Source of the DNA: a virus
DNA length: 61,845 nt
IMG/VR virus record: IMGVR_UViG_3300028372_000243
Span: 1 to 61,845 of that record
Strand: one strand, 5' to 3'
In this document: positions 1 to 8,148 of the stretch, one piece after another
Numbering within the stretch: the first letter of the stretch is position 1
How the letters are laid out: every line of letters starts with the position of its first letter
Translations under genes and position numbers: made by a program
The notes under the pieces: generated by a model
What the model saw: the letters and a program-made list of their open reading frames with translations, nothing else
Databases searched by the model: none
What the model was told of the DNA's origin: nothing

Positions 1-1
1 T

Positions 2-100
2 AAAGAGATTCGCCTGACAGTGGTGGATCTCAAAGAAGCCGACTACGCACAAAAAAGCCTATTGCAGGGAGCCTACGATGACTCTGGAGAAAATCTCTGA
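2..100 (+). CDS. C-terminal end of an upstream protein (partial)
   Basis: The frame beginning at base 2 is open from the window edge to a TGA at 98-100. It gives 32 residues with a balanced, ordinary protein composition (begins KEIRLTVVDLKEADYAQ), and the other two forward frames close or lack such a composition. It would overlap the ligase start by 23 bases, which fits the tight packing of this genome. Nothing can be said about function. The start lies outside the window. Confidence 0.5.
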   Translation, partial: KEIRLTVVDLKEADYAQKSLLQGAYDDSGENL

Positions 101-2003
101 GCTGGAAGCACGTCTGAAGGAATGCCGCGAAGCCTACTACAACGACAATCCGCTCGTTGAAGATGATGTGTACGATGCTCTGGAAGATGAGCTTCGGCGG
201 TTGGATCCCGACAATGACCTCCTTACGTCCGTAGGGGCGGCCCCTTCTGGTAAAACCAAATGGTCCAAGATGCGCCACCAGATGGCGATGACCAGCCTCA
301 ACAAAGTCAACAGCATCACGGCTTTGCGTGATTGGTTTGCCTCGGTGTCAACGACCCTTCAGCCCACGAAAGTACCCGCCAGCGGCCTTCTTAGCTGGTC
401 GGAGAAGCTGGACGGTATCAGCATCTCTTTGAACTACGAAAATGGCAACCTCGTTAGCGCTATCACCCGTGGTGATGGTTTCGTGGGCGAAGATATCCTC
501 GCCAATGTCGTGATGATGCGCGGCGTCAAGCGCAAGCTGCCGCACGCCCTTACCGGTTCGATCCGGGGCGAAATCGTACTCACCCATGACATGTGGAGGA
601 CCCATTTCCCGGACTACGCCAACCCACGCAATGCCGCCGCTGGTATCGCCAAGCGGGAAAGTCGGGACAAGGCGCAAGGGTGCCAGCACCTGACGGTCAT
701 GTGCTACGACGTCGCCAGCCGGGGACTGGAATTCGAAGATGACGAGGAAAAGTTCTTTTTCATCAAGACGGAGTTGGGATTGAAGGTTCCCAACCACGGT
801 TTCGGTCGTGCGGGTCTGGAAACCATCTATCAGGAGTACGAAAACACGCTCCGTGACGAGTTGAACTACGACATCGACGGGCTTGTGATTCGCCTCCAGA
901 AGTCCACACACTTCAAGAGGGCCGGGGAGCGTAGTGGCAACCCTTATGGGGCCGTGGCTTTGAAGTTCGCCGCTGAGGGTGCTATTACGACGCTTCGAAA
1001 CGTCGTGTGGCAGACGGGTAACACGGGCCGCATCACTCCGGTCGCTGAATTCGATCCGGTGGATCTGGCCGGTGCGGAAGTCCGCAGGGCCAGCCTGTAC
1101 AACAGCAGCTACATCCGGGAAATGAATCTCAACATCGACGACCAGATTATGGTCAAGCGGGCCAACGATGTTATCCCCCGCGTCGAGAAATTGATTTCCA
1201 AGAAAAGCGTGGGCTACCTTACGGCACCGACGCAGTGCCCCTCTTGTGGTAGCAAAACCAAGTCGGAAGGCGAATACGTCGTTTGCACGGGCGGAACGGT
1301 TTGCCCGGCATCGGCAGCGGGACGTATCAAGCAGTGGATCGAATCCATTTCGATTCTGGAATGGGGCGATTTCATCATCGAGGAAGTCGTCAAACAGGGT
1401 CTGGTCGAAGATGTCGACGACCTTTATCGCCTGTCCGTTTCCGACTTGAAAGACCTTCAGAAGTCCAATGGGGCGGTCGTGGGGCGTAGCACAGCTACCA
1501 GCCTTATCGAGCAGCTTGTGAAGAATTCGGAGGTCACTCTGGACGCCCTTATCGGCGGCCTTGGTATCGAAGGAATCCGTAATCGCACGGTGCAAAAGTT
1601 CATGCAGGCCGGATACGATACGGTGGACAAGCTCACGACGGCTTATGCTACCGAACTCACTTACATCGACGGTATCGGTGAGGCCACGGCGCTTGCATTC
1701 ACGAAAGGTATCAAGGACCGTGAACCGGTTCTGAGGCAGTTGCTCGATCGGAATTACGTGACCATCAAGAAGCGTGAAGGCAACCTCAAGGGCAAGCGCA
1801 TCACCCTGACTGGAGCCCTGTCCAAGCCCCGCGCTCACATTAAGCGTGACATTCAGGACGCAGGTGGTACAGTGAAGGGGATGGCGCAGTCGACTGACTA
1901 TCTGGTCGCCGCCGATCCTAATACGTCGTCAAGCAAAGCTGCGAAGGCTCGGAAGTATGGTGTTCCCATCATTTCCGAGAACGAACTCTACAACATGATG
2001 TAA
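78..2003 (+). CDS. ligA: NAD-dependent DNA ligase
   Basis: Seals 3'-OH/5'-phosphate nicks using NAD+, most likely for lagging-strand and repair synthesis of the phage. Visible domains are the N-terminal Ia region with the YYN..P.V.DD.YD pattern (residues 20-33), the adenylation motif EKLDG with catalytic Lys110, an OB region, a zinc finger starting CPSC at about residue 387 with a later C-x5-C pair, a helix-hairpin-helix region, and a C-terminal BRCT domain (roughly 573-641). The 641-residue length is near the usual 650-680, so it looks complete. AGGGAG lies 5 bases before the ATG. Many tailed phages carry an ATP-dependent ligase instead, so a full bacterial-type LigA is notable. The RecD-like helicase follows after 15 bases. 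Confidence 0.96.
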   Translation: MTLEKISELEARLKECREAYYNDNPLVEDDVYDALEDELRRLDPDNDLLTSVGAAPSGKTKWSKMRHQMAMTSLNKVNSITALRDWFASVSTTLQPTKVPASGLLSWSEKLDGISISLNYENGNLVSAITRGDGFVGEDILANVVMMRGVKRKLPHALTGSIRGEIVLTHDMWRTHFPDYANPRNAAAGIAKRESRDKAQGCQHLTVMCYDVASRGLEFEDDEEKFFFIKTELGLKVPNHGFGRAGLETIYQEYENTLRDELNYDIDGLVIRLQKSTHFKRAGERSGNPYGAVALKFAAEGAITTLRNVVWQTGNTGRITPVAEFDPVDLAGAEVRRASLYNSSYIREMNLNIDDQIMVKRANDVIPRVEKLISKKSVGYLTAPTQCPSCGSKTKSEGEYVVCTGGTVCPASAAGRIKQWIESISILEWGDFIIEEVVKQGLVEDVDDLYRLSVSDLKDLQKSNGAVVGRSTATSLIEQLVKNSEVTLDALIGGLGIEGIRNRTVQKFMQAGYDTVDKLTTAYATELTYIDGIGEATALAFTKGIKDREPVLRQLLDRNYVTIKKREGNLKGKRITLTGALSKPRAHIKRDIQDAGGTVKGMAQSTDYLVAADPNTSSSKAAKARKYGVPIISENELYNMM

Positions 2004-2018
2004 GGCATAGGCATACGA

Positions 2019-4220
2019 ATGGAATTACGAGGCACTGTAAAGCGGGTTATTTTCACCAACGAAGAATCGAATTTCTACGTATTCGTGGTGGAAGACTCGA
2101 CCGACAATCGACGCCCGAAAAAGGCCAAAGGCAATTTCCTTTTCGAAAAGCCTTACCCCGGCCAAGAGGTGGTGCTCGAAGGTGAGTGGGAACAGACGAA
2201 ATATGGCCACACCTTCGACGCCGCTGCTTTCGTGCCCGGAGATCTCGACAGTAACGACGGGATTCAGAAGTATCTGGAAAACTACGTCCACGGTGTTGGA
2301 CCCGTAACCGCCAAACGGCTGGTGAATCATTTCGGGACCGATACCCTTGACGTCTTGTCCAACCATCCCGAACGGCTCGAAGAGGTGTCCAACCTCAACA
2401 AGGTCCAGCGTGACAACCTTGCTAAAGAATGGGCCAAGTACAACGAGTACCGTGAAATTGCTATCCACCTGTTGGATCTCGACCTGCCTAATGGTGTGGT
2501 CAAGCGCATTTACGACGAGTGGGGAACGGACGCCGTTAATAATGTGGAAGAGAATCCGTACCGCTTGATGGAAATCAGAGGCGTTGGTTTCGTCATAGCG
2601 GACCGCGTGGCCCTTGCCCTTGGTGTAGAGCCTGATTCGACCTTCCGCATCGGAGCGTGCATTGAGTACGCCCTACACAACGCATCCAACGGTACGGGGC
2701 ACCTCTATTTGGAAGCCAGCGAGCTTATCAATCAGGTGTACTACCTCATCCGGCGAAACGAGGTGACAGATTTTGGGCGCAAGCTCACCACCGAAGATGT
2801 ACGCACGGCCCTTCAGGATCTCAAGAGCCGTGACCGTATCGTTACGGACAAGGGTAAGATTTACCTAGCGCCCCTGCATACCTACGAACAACGCAGCGCG
2901 GAGTTGCTATCGACCTTTGTGGGGGAACACGACCATTTCCGAATGGACCTCGAAGATTTCATTTCGATGTACGAAGAAAGCCACAAGATTCAGTTTTCCA
3001 CCGAACAGCGTCAAGCCATTGAATCGCTCAAGGACCACAAGGTCATCCTTTTGACTGGCCTTCCGGGCACAGGTAAGACGACGGTCACGAAAGCGATTAT
3101 GGACCTGTTCAAGAAGCAAAACCTCGCGGTCCAGTTGATGTCGCCTACCGGTATTGCCGCCAAGCGTCTATCGAACGTGGTTGGTGAGGCTGCAGCGACG
3201 ATCCACCGGGCCTTGGGCTATCGTGGTGAGGGCAGCGAATGGCTTTACAACCGGAACAACATGCTCCCGGTAGACGCCGTGATCGTCGACGAATTTTCAA
3301 TGGTCGACCAGCAAGTGATGTTTCGGATGCTATCGGCCTTGAAGAAAGAGACGATCCTCGTATTTGTCGGCGACCATGCGCAGTTGCCTTCGGTTGGTGC
3401 GGGTAACGTGTTGCACGAACTGATTCGATCTGGCCAGATTGCTCGTACCCAACTGACGCAGATTTTCCGTCAAGAGGAAGCCAGCGATATCATCCTCAAC
3501 GCCCACAGTATTAACCGTGGCGAGGATCCCCGTGTAGGCGACCCCACAGACCCCAAGACCGATTTCAGGTTCATCCCCCGTGACAGTGACGAAGAAATCG
3601 TAGATGGCATTCTACGTGTCATTCAGGGGCTTCAGGCGAAGGTCGATAAAGACGCCACGTTCCAAGTGCTGTCCCCACGATGGAAGAGCGACCTCGGCGT
3701 GAACAACCTCAACCAGCGTATCCGGGAAGTTTTGAACCCGTTGGAAAACCAGCGGGAGACGACGTTGCGCGGAGGCTTACGTTTGCGTGAAGGCGACCGA
3801 ATCATCGTGACGGCCAATGACTATGAAAAAGGGGTCTACAACGGGGAAATCGGTACGATTACGGAAATCGACTCGAAAAATTCCCAAATCAAAATCCGTA
3901 TCCGGGACTTTGGTAAGACCAAGCTCATCCCGATCGAGTTCAAGGAGGCCCCGGACATGCTTAATCTGGCCTTCTGTATCACGATCCACAAGTCACAGGG
4001 CATGGAGTACGATTACGTGGTCATGCCATTTGTCAAGGGCTTTTCGATCCAGCTTCAAAGAAACCTTTTGTATACCGCTGTGACTAGAGCAAAGCGCAAG
4101 GTGTTCATTTTCGGTGATTGGGAAGCCATCCAAAAGGCGGTCCGCAACGATGAAGTCGCCAAACGCAATACTCTACTAGCAGAGCGGTTGGCCGAGAGTA
4201 TGGATGAACTGGATAGCTAA
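2019..4220 (+). CDS. recD2: RecD2-type superfamily 1B DNA helicase
   Basis: A 733-residue ATP-dependent 5'-3' helicase of the RecD2/TraA type. The N-terminal half (residues 1-210) has OB-like and helix-hairpin-helix-like regions (GVGPVTAKRLVNHFG and RGVGFVIADRVA). Walker A is GLPGTGKTT near residue 347 and Walker B is VDEFSMVDQ near 424. A sensor/Q-rich segment LTQIFRQEE follows. The C-terminal motifs are ITIHKSQGMEYD near 650 and LLYTAVTRAKR near 683. Length and domain order match stand-alone RecD2 proteins, which do not need RecBC. It probably serves recombination or fork restart with RecA, RuvC and SbcCD downstream. The next gene starts inside its 3' end (17-base overlap). Confidence 0.93.
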   Translation: MELRGTVKRVIFTNEESNFYVFVVEDSTDNRRPKKAKGNFLFEKPYPGQEVVLEGEWEQTKYGHTFDAAAFVPGDLDSNDGIQKYLENYVHGVGPVTAKRLVNHFGTDTLDVLSNHPERLEEVSNLNKVQRDNLAKEWAKYNEYREIAIHLLDLDLPNGVVKRIYDEWGTDAVNNVEENPYRLMEIRGVGFVIADRVALALGVEPDSTFRIGACIEYALHNASNGTGHLYLEASELINQVYYLIRRNEVTDFGRKLTTEDVRTALQDLKSRDRIVTDKGKIYLAPLHTYEQRSAELLSTFVGEHDHFRMDLEDFISMYEESHKIQFSTEQRQAIESLKDHKVILLTGLPGTGKTTVTKAIMDLFKKQNLAVQLMSPTGIAAKRLSNVVGEAAATIHRALGYRGEGSEWLYNRNNMLPVDAVIVDEFSMVDQQVMFRMLSALKKETILVFVGDHAQLPSVGAGNVLHELIRSGQIARTQLTQIFRQEEASDIILNAHSINRGEDPRVGDPTDPKTDFRFIPRDSDEEIVDGILRVIQGLQAKVDKDATFQVLSPRWKSDLGVNNLNQRIREVLNPLENQRETTLRGGLRLREGDRIIVTANDYEKGVYNGEIGTITEIDSKNSQIKIRIRDFGKTKLIPIEFKEAPDMLNLAFCITIHKSQGMEYDYVVMPFVKGFSIQLQRNLLYTAVTRAKRKVFIFGDWEAIQKAVRNDEVAKRNTLLAERLAESMDELDS

Positions 4221-4878
4221 ATACCCCACCACAGAGGCCCCTGATTTAGACGCAGGGGCTTTGGTAGCTTTTGTAAGCCCCATCGCTCGGGTAGATTGCG
4301 CGGGCTTCTCACTAAGGCGCTTAGGCTTTGAGATCCGGGATGCTATCAGTTACCAGACCGATGACATTCCGGTCGTGGTTCTGGTAGGCCGCGTCCCTGT
4401 AGATAGCACATACGTCGATCAGGTCATACGCAAGGGGGTCGGGACGTTGGATGTGAATACGTGCCGGATACCTGTTGATAAATGGGACCAAGAAGCTATG
4501 GAACGGTGTAACACCCCTAAGTCTGGTAGGATGTATGCCAGCAAAGGGCAGTTAGGGACGTTCGAACGTAGCTCAGGTAGCGGCGCACTTGATACTTCCA
4601 AGGGACGTTACCCCGCCAACTTGATGTTGACGGGAGCCACGGCGGAGATCATGGATGCTCAGAGCGGGGCTTGTCCTTCGAGTAACAAGGGGATAGGTGA
4701 TGATTATGTTGGTCGGGTAAAAGTATACGGCAATGATGGGGGCATTGGTAAAACGAAAAGTCCCGGCTATGCTGATACCGGAGGGGCTTCCCGTTTCTAT
4801 CATCATTTTGAAACCATCGAAGACGTAGTAGATCATTTCGCAAAACTATTTGTTGGACCCACGAAGATCACCTATTGA
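4204..4878 (+). CDS. DNA methyltransferase-related fragment lacking catalytic motifs
   Basis: A 224-residue protein. GALVAFVSPIARVDCAGF, GFEIRDAISY, GVGTLDVNTCRIP, GRYPANLML and TGGASRFYHHFE line up in order with the middle of phage N6-adenine/N4-cytosine methyltransferases. In complete members this part is preceded by the DPPY motif (IV) and followed by the AdoMet-binding motif (I, usually DPFxGSGTT). Neither is present here. The protein may therefore be a relic, a target-recognition remnant, or a partner for a catalytic part encoded elsewhere. It starts inside the helicase gene. The family resemblance is recalled by eye, not by a search. Confidence 0.6.
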   Translation: MNWIAKYPTTEAPDLDAGALVAFVSPIARVDCAGFSLRRLGFEIRDAISYQTDDIPVVVLVGRVPVDSTYVDQVIRKGVGTLDVNTCRIPVDKWDQEAMERCNTPKSGRMYASKGQLGTFERSSGSGALDTSKGRYPANLMLTGATAEIMDAQSGACPSSNKGIGDDYVGRVKVYGNDGGIGKTKSPGYADTGGASRFYHHFETIEDVVDHFAKLFVGPTKITY

Positions 4879-4885
4879 CTAGGTG
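4869..4885 (+). other. Short hairpin at the end of the methyltransferase-fragment gene
   Basis: CACCTA and TAGGTG form a perfect 6-base stem around a TTGAC loop. The structure spans the TGA stop at 4876-4878. No T run follows, so this is not a standard intrinsic terminator. It could slow 3' decay, or be chance. Confidence 0.3.
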
Positions 4886-4946
4886 GTTCGATCTGGTAAG
4901 GTAAGGGTTACGATCCGTTCGTGATTACTAACGAGGAAGCACTACT

Positions 4947-5339
4947 ATGAGCAAACGAACAGAGCAGGAACTCCGAGATTCGATCCGAATCGAACGGGTG
5001 ACGTCTTCCTATTCACTGGAAGGGCGAAGCCCAGCCGGGATTAAGACCTCATCCTTTTTGTCGTACACCGCCAAGTGTGAAGACGACGAGGGGTGGACGA
5101 TGGAAGAGGCCCGGTATACAGAGTCGTGTTTGGCCCAGAAAGTGGTCGAGGACCTCTACACCGACGCATTCATCCGCCAGCAGATCACAAAGAACAATAG
5201 ACAAGCGCAGGTGCAAAAGCTCACGCCGATGTACGAGGCTTTGCAGCGTGCGCGTATTAAAGCGGTCGAGGAATCGGATACCGACAGTCAATCGTCGGCT
5301 AATGATGAGGCCATTCGTAATCCGGTCGCACAATCATGA
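4947..5339 (+). CDS. Hypothetical protein, 130 residues
   Basis: Not recognised. The ATG is preceded by GAGGAAGC and the protein is hydrophilic. A central stretch, GWTMEEARYTESCLAQKVVE, looks helical, followed by a charged helix and a polar, acidic C-terminal tail rich in S, D and N. Codon use resembles that of its neighbours. It sits between the methyltransferase fragment and the coiled-coil protein, in the replication region. Confidence 0.7.
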   Translation: MSKRTEQELRDSIRIERVTSSYSLEGRSPAGIKTSSFLSYTAKCEDDEGWTMEEARYTESCLAQKVVEDLYTDAFIRQQITKNNRQAQVQKLTPMYEALQRARIKAVEESDTDSQSSANDEAIRNPVAQS

Positions 5340-5357
5340 TCGGAATAGGAGGGTAAT

Positions 5358-6167
5358 ATGGACGACGAAAGAGTAGACGTAATTTTTGAGCGCATTTCGG
5401 AAATGGACCTTGAGTTGGATTACGATCCAATCGAACGAGGCCCAAAGTTCCTGAACAACATGGTCGCTAAGTGCCGTAACTTCACCAATGAAGTGCAGCG
5501 TTTCGCCCGTGAATGCCAGATGTATATGCGCCAGATCGAACGGCGGCTCCGCATGGTGGAAGCTGATTTCGAGCTACAGTACAACGACCTCATGGCAAAC
5601 GACCCTGAGATCGTTCAGATGCGTGGCCTATCGAAAGCCGATCGTGAGGCACTGGCCCGTACCAAGTTGCAAGAGGAGATCGGCCAGATCAATGATTTGC
5701 AGCTTTCCCTTACGGACGCCGGTCACGTTGATACTGTGATCGAATCGAAGCTCCGTGAGCTTAGGGACGTGAACCGGGACATTCGCTTGCAAAAGCAACT
5801 GATTCAGGCGGAGATCGAAACCGGTGCCATGTGGGGCAACGATATGGGGGACTTTGATTCACCCCAGATCGAAGCCGAAGATATCGAAGTTGACTCCGAT
5901 AACATGTTTGAAAACCCGGACGAAGATCCCGAAACCAAAGGGAAAGCCGAGCCGGACTATGAGAACCTGTTCGTTATCGGCGAAGATCAAGAAAAGAGTG
6001 ATCAAGGGGTTGACAGCGCAGATCAAGATGTTAAAGTAGAGTCTAGCGATACGGATCAGTCCGTATCGGACAAGCCGGATGTGGGGGAGGCTGACAAGAC
6101 AGCGGTTTTCGAAGAGGAATCCGAAATGGACCTCGATTTCGAAGCGGCACTGGAAAGCCTCGCCTGA
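5358..6167 (+). CDS. Hypothetical coiled-coil protein with acidic tail
   Basis: A 269-residue protein with a strong ribosome site (AGGAGGG) before its ATG. Residues 30-160 are nearly all charged, heptad-like helix (for example RFARECQMYMRQIERRLRMV). Residues 165-269 form a very acidic, low-complexity tail ending DLDFEAALESLA. An acidic tail ending in alternating D/E and aromatic or leucine residues is typical of proteins that contact ssDNA-binding or replication factors, but no family was recognised. The next gene is 60 bases downstream, across an 18-base palindrome. Confidence 0.75.
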   Translation: MDDERVDVIFERISEMDLELDYDPIERGPKFLNNMVAKCRNFTNEVQRFARECQMYMRQIERRLRMVEADFELQYNDLMANDPEIVQMRGLSKADREALARTKLQEEIGQINDLQLSLTDAGHVDTVIESKLRELRDVNRDIRLQKQLIQAEIETGAMWGNDMGDFDSPQIEAEDIEVDSDNMFENPDEDPETKGKAEPDYENLFVIGEDQEKSDQGVDSADQDVKVESSDTDQSVSDKPDVGEADKTAVFEEESEMDLDFEAALESLA

Positions 6168-6190
6168 GATTCGGTATTCTTTTGATAATT

Positions 6191-6208
6191 CCTTCTCTAT
6201 AGAGAAGG
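6191..6208. promoter_or_regulatory. Perfect 18-base palindrome, possible operator
   Basis: CCTTCTCTA/TAGAGAAGG is a perfect inverted repeat with no spacer, 20 bases before the ATG of the histone-like gene and 23 bases after the previous stop. A spacerless even palindrome suits a dimeric repressor site better than an RNA hairpin. No identical copy was noticed elsewhere in the window. Confidence 0.45.
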
Positions 6209-6227
6209 CAAGGTAACGGAGTTAATT

Positions 6228-6464
6228 ATGGCTAGCGCCTACGAAGATCTCGTAAAAGCCCTCCGGGCTTCCGAGGAAGACGTTGTGAAAGGTTACGGTG
6301 GAAACCGTGCCGCAGCAACCCGAGCAAGAAAGACCCTGATGAATGCCCGTGAGGCACTCAACGATTGCCGTAAAGAGCTTTTGGCTTGTGGCAAGGGTCC
6401 AGACAAGGGAGGCACTGAGCCTCGCGATGTGACGGCTCAGTTCAACGTCGAAGACGCCGAATAA
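6228..6464 (+). CDS. Histone H1-like (Hc1-type) DNA-binding protein
   Basis: A 78-residue protein. The segment YEDLVKALRASEEDVVKGY, followed by GNRAAATRARKTLMNAREAL, fits the pattern of small Hc1-type bacterial and phage histone H1-like proteins (long helix, GNKAAGTRVRK-type turn, second helix). Members bind and condense DNA. The C-terminal tail here (GKGPDKGGTEPRDV...) is not the lysine/alanine-rich tail of chlamydial Hc1, so DNA affinity may be modest. A clear GGAG ribosome site precedes the ATG, and an 18-base palindrome lies just upstream. Confidence 0.65.
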   Translation: MASAYEDLVKALRASEEDVVKGYGGNRAAATRARKTLMNAREALNDCRKELLACGKGPDKGGTEPRDVTAQFNVEDAE

Positions 6465-6686
6465 GGCGTTTTTAACAGCTAGATCACAGGCAGTGATCAC
6501 ATAACCTACCTTTTACACACTGCCTGATATCTTCCCACCTAACTTCTCTAGGCCCTCACCAAATGGGTTGGTGATCGGCCACTTAATAACAACTGACGGT
6601 GCTAAAGCGCAGCGACCATCGCACCTTATTGGATGCCAAAGTAGTCCACGCGCTGGTAGGCCGTCTAAAACGATGAGGACATACCT
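6465..6686 (+). other. Intergenic region with two hairpins
   Basis: At 222 bases this is the longest gap without a gene. No reading frame with a ribosome site was found. It holds a hairpin at 6482-6498 (GATCAC/GTGATC, 5-base loop) just after the histone-like gene. A longer one at 6551-6580 has GGCC, a 1/2-base internal loop, then TCACCAA/TTGGTGA around an ATGGG loop. Neither is followed by a T run. The region may be a 5' leader with RNA structure, a small RNA, or a protein-binding region. It does not fold as a tRNA. Confidence 0.4.
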
Positions 6687-7379
6687 ATGTCTGATGCAGA
6701 ACAGTTGATTGGTTTTGGGCAAGACGACAAGAAAGTTATGACCGGAGGCCGCGTTGAGCGGTACAAAGGTAAGAAGAACCACACCGATCGTCTCGCGATC
6801 GTATGGTTTTTCAAGGACGAGGAGGGTAACCGTCGCATGGCGGAGACTGACACCCCCAAGTTCAAGATGGCTAATTACCACTACGCCCCCGGCCTTGGAT
6901 ACATCAATGCCAAAGGGGAGTACACGACGCAAAAATTCGGACCCCCGAAGCGTCGTATCGGTACTTTCGTCCTGAAGTACAAGACCGACCGCAACGGATC
7001 ACTGCCGAAAGGCGCAGACGGAAAGCCGCAACTGGACTTCGAAGTCTTGGAGTGGCAATTCGGTGAAGACAAGTACCGTCTTCTTGCTACGATCCACGAG
7101 GAATTCCCCCTCACCGCTCATGATATCAAAGTCACTTGCACCGACGATCAGTACCAAAAACTGTCGTTCACCGCGTGCAACGGTCAGGCTTTGTGGCAGC
7201 GCAACGACCAGATCCGTGAAAAGATTCTGGAGCGTGTTGCCGAACAGGAGCACACCCTTTCTCTTTGCCGTGATCTCTCTGTTGATGAGATCAAGCAGCA
7301 CTTCGGCGAGGATACGGACGTCGTACCCGACGTTTCCTCAGACATCGACTATGATGATCTGATGGAAGACATCGACTAA
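6687..7379 (+). CDS. Putative single-stranded DNA-binding protein
   Basis: A 230-residue protein with no recognised catalytic motif. Three features suggest an ssDNA-binding protein. It sits directly before RuvC and RecA. It has a beta-rich body with basic and aromatic residues (KFKMANYHYAPGLGYI, FGPPKRRIGTFVLKY). Its tail is strongly acidic and ends SSDIDYDDLMEDID, like the acidic tips of SSB and gp32-type proteins that recruit partners. The fold itself is not recognised, so the call rests on context and tail. GAGGACAT precedes the start. Confidence 0.45.
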   Translation: MSDAEQLIGFGQDDKKVMTGGRVERYKGKKNHTDRLAIVWFFKDEEGNRRMAETDTPKFKMANYHYAPGLGYINAKGEYTTQKFGPPKRRIGTFVLKYKTDRNGSLPKGADGKPQLDFEVLEWQFGEDKYRLLATIHEEFPLTAHDIKVTCTDDQYQKLSFTACNGQALWQRNDQIREKILERVAEQEHTLSLCRDLSVDEIKQHFGEDTDVVPDVSSDIDYDDLMEDID

Positions 7380-7391
7380 TCGAAGTCTATC

Positions 7392-7417
7392 GGGGTGGGG
7401 CTTTCGGGTCCCGCCCC
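7392..7417 (+). terminator. GC-rich hairpin between ssb-like gene and ruvC-like gene
   Basis: GGGGTGGG pairs with CCCGCCCC over 8 bases (one G-U) around a 10-base loop. It is followed only by TTT, so termination would be weak. It could partly separate the two genes. Confidence 0.45.
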
Positions 7418-7436
7418 TTTGCCCCCTATATAGCCT

Positions 7437-8099
7437 ATGATTGTACTTGGACTGGACCCGTCTATAACGGGTTACGGGTGGACTCTGATTGACACTGATA
7501 AGGATGGGATGGATTCCGTTCTTGACTATGGTGTCATGAAGACGACCGCCAAAACCTTTATGCCACGTCGCTACCGCATGTTAGCTGATGGTCTTGATGA
7601 GATCATTAAAGACTGCGGACACGACATTGATTTCGTTGGGATCGAGCATCCGCCTTACCGGGCGAGCTATGCTATGGGGCTTTATGCCCTCTATATGTAT
7701 ACGATCGAGATCTTGATGAATCACCGGCTCCCTTTCGTATATTTCATGCCGACGCAACTGAAGGCTTTTGTCCGAGACGTTTTGGACGATAAAGGCAAGA
7801 TGTTCAAGAGCGACATGAAAGATGCGATGAAGGATCTACTCGATGGTGAGTGGGAAGGTCGCCTCAATAACAACGTGGCTGACGCCTATTTGATCGGGTA
7901 CTTTGCTGCCCGATTCAAGTCGCTCCTCGACGGTGATATCACCGAAGATGATCTATCCTCGAAAGAGGCACAGGCGTTCACCAAGACAGTCAAAAAGCGT
8001 AAAACGGGGAAGATCGAGTACAAAGGCTTGATCTATCAAGAGGATGAAAAATACTATTTGTTGAAAGACGAAAAGTACGACTACCTCTACGAAGAATAA
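7437..8099 (+). CDS. RuvC-like Holliday junction resolvase
   Basis: A 220-residue RNase H-fold nuclease that cuts four-way DNA junctions. GLDPSITGYGW with Asp7 is the first catalytic strand. FVGIEHPPY near residue 69 gives the catalytic Glu, and NNVADAYLIGYF near 148 gives the last acidic residue. The C-terminal 50 residues are lysine-rich and longer than in bacterial RuvC (about 173 residues). No good ribosome site precedes the ATG, so translation may depend on upstream reading. It lies just before recA, consistent with resolution of recombination or packaging intermediates. Confidence 0.88.
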   Translation: MIVLGLDPSITGYGWTLIDTDKDGMDSVLDYGVMKTTAKTFMPRRYRMLADGLDEIIKDCGHDIDFVGIEHPPYRASYAMGLYALYMYTIEILMNHRLPFVYFMPTQLKAFVRDVLDDKGKMFKSDMKDAMKDLLDGEWEGRLNNNVADAYLIGYFAARFKSLLDGDITEDDLSSKEAQAFTKTVKKRKTGKIEYKGLIYQEDEKYYLLKDEKYDYLYEE

Positions 8100-8148
8100 T
8101 GGAAGTTAAGTCGAATGAAACGATTACGACGACAAGGGGACAACCCAC

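Noticed and set aside
348-1838. Long minus-strand open frame (496 residues) across the ligase gene
   Set aside because: It mirrors the ligase frame, has no ribosome site or family motif, and an unlikely composition. The plus-strand frame is an unmistakable ligase.
6465-6686. tRNA or tRNA-like gene in the longest gap
   Set aside because: No T-arm consensus and no cloverleaf could be formed from the visible stems.
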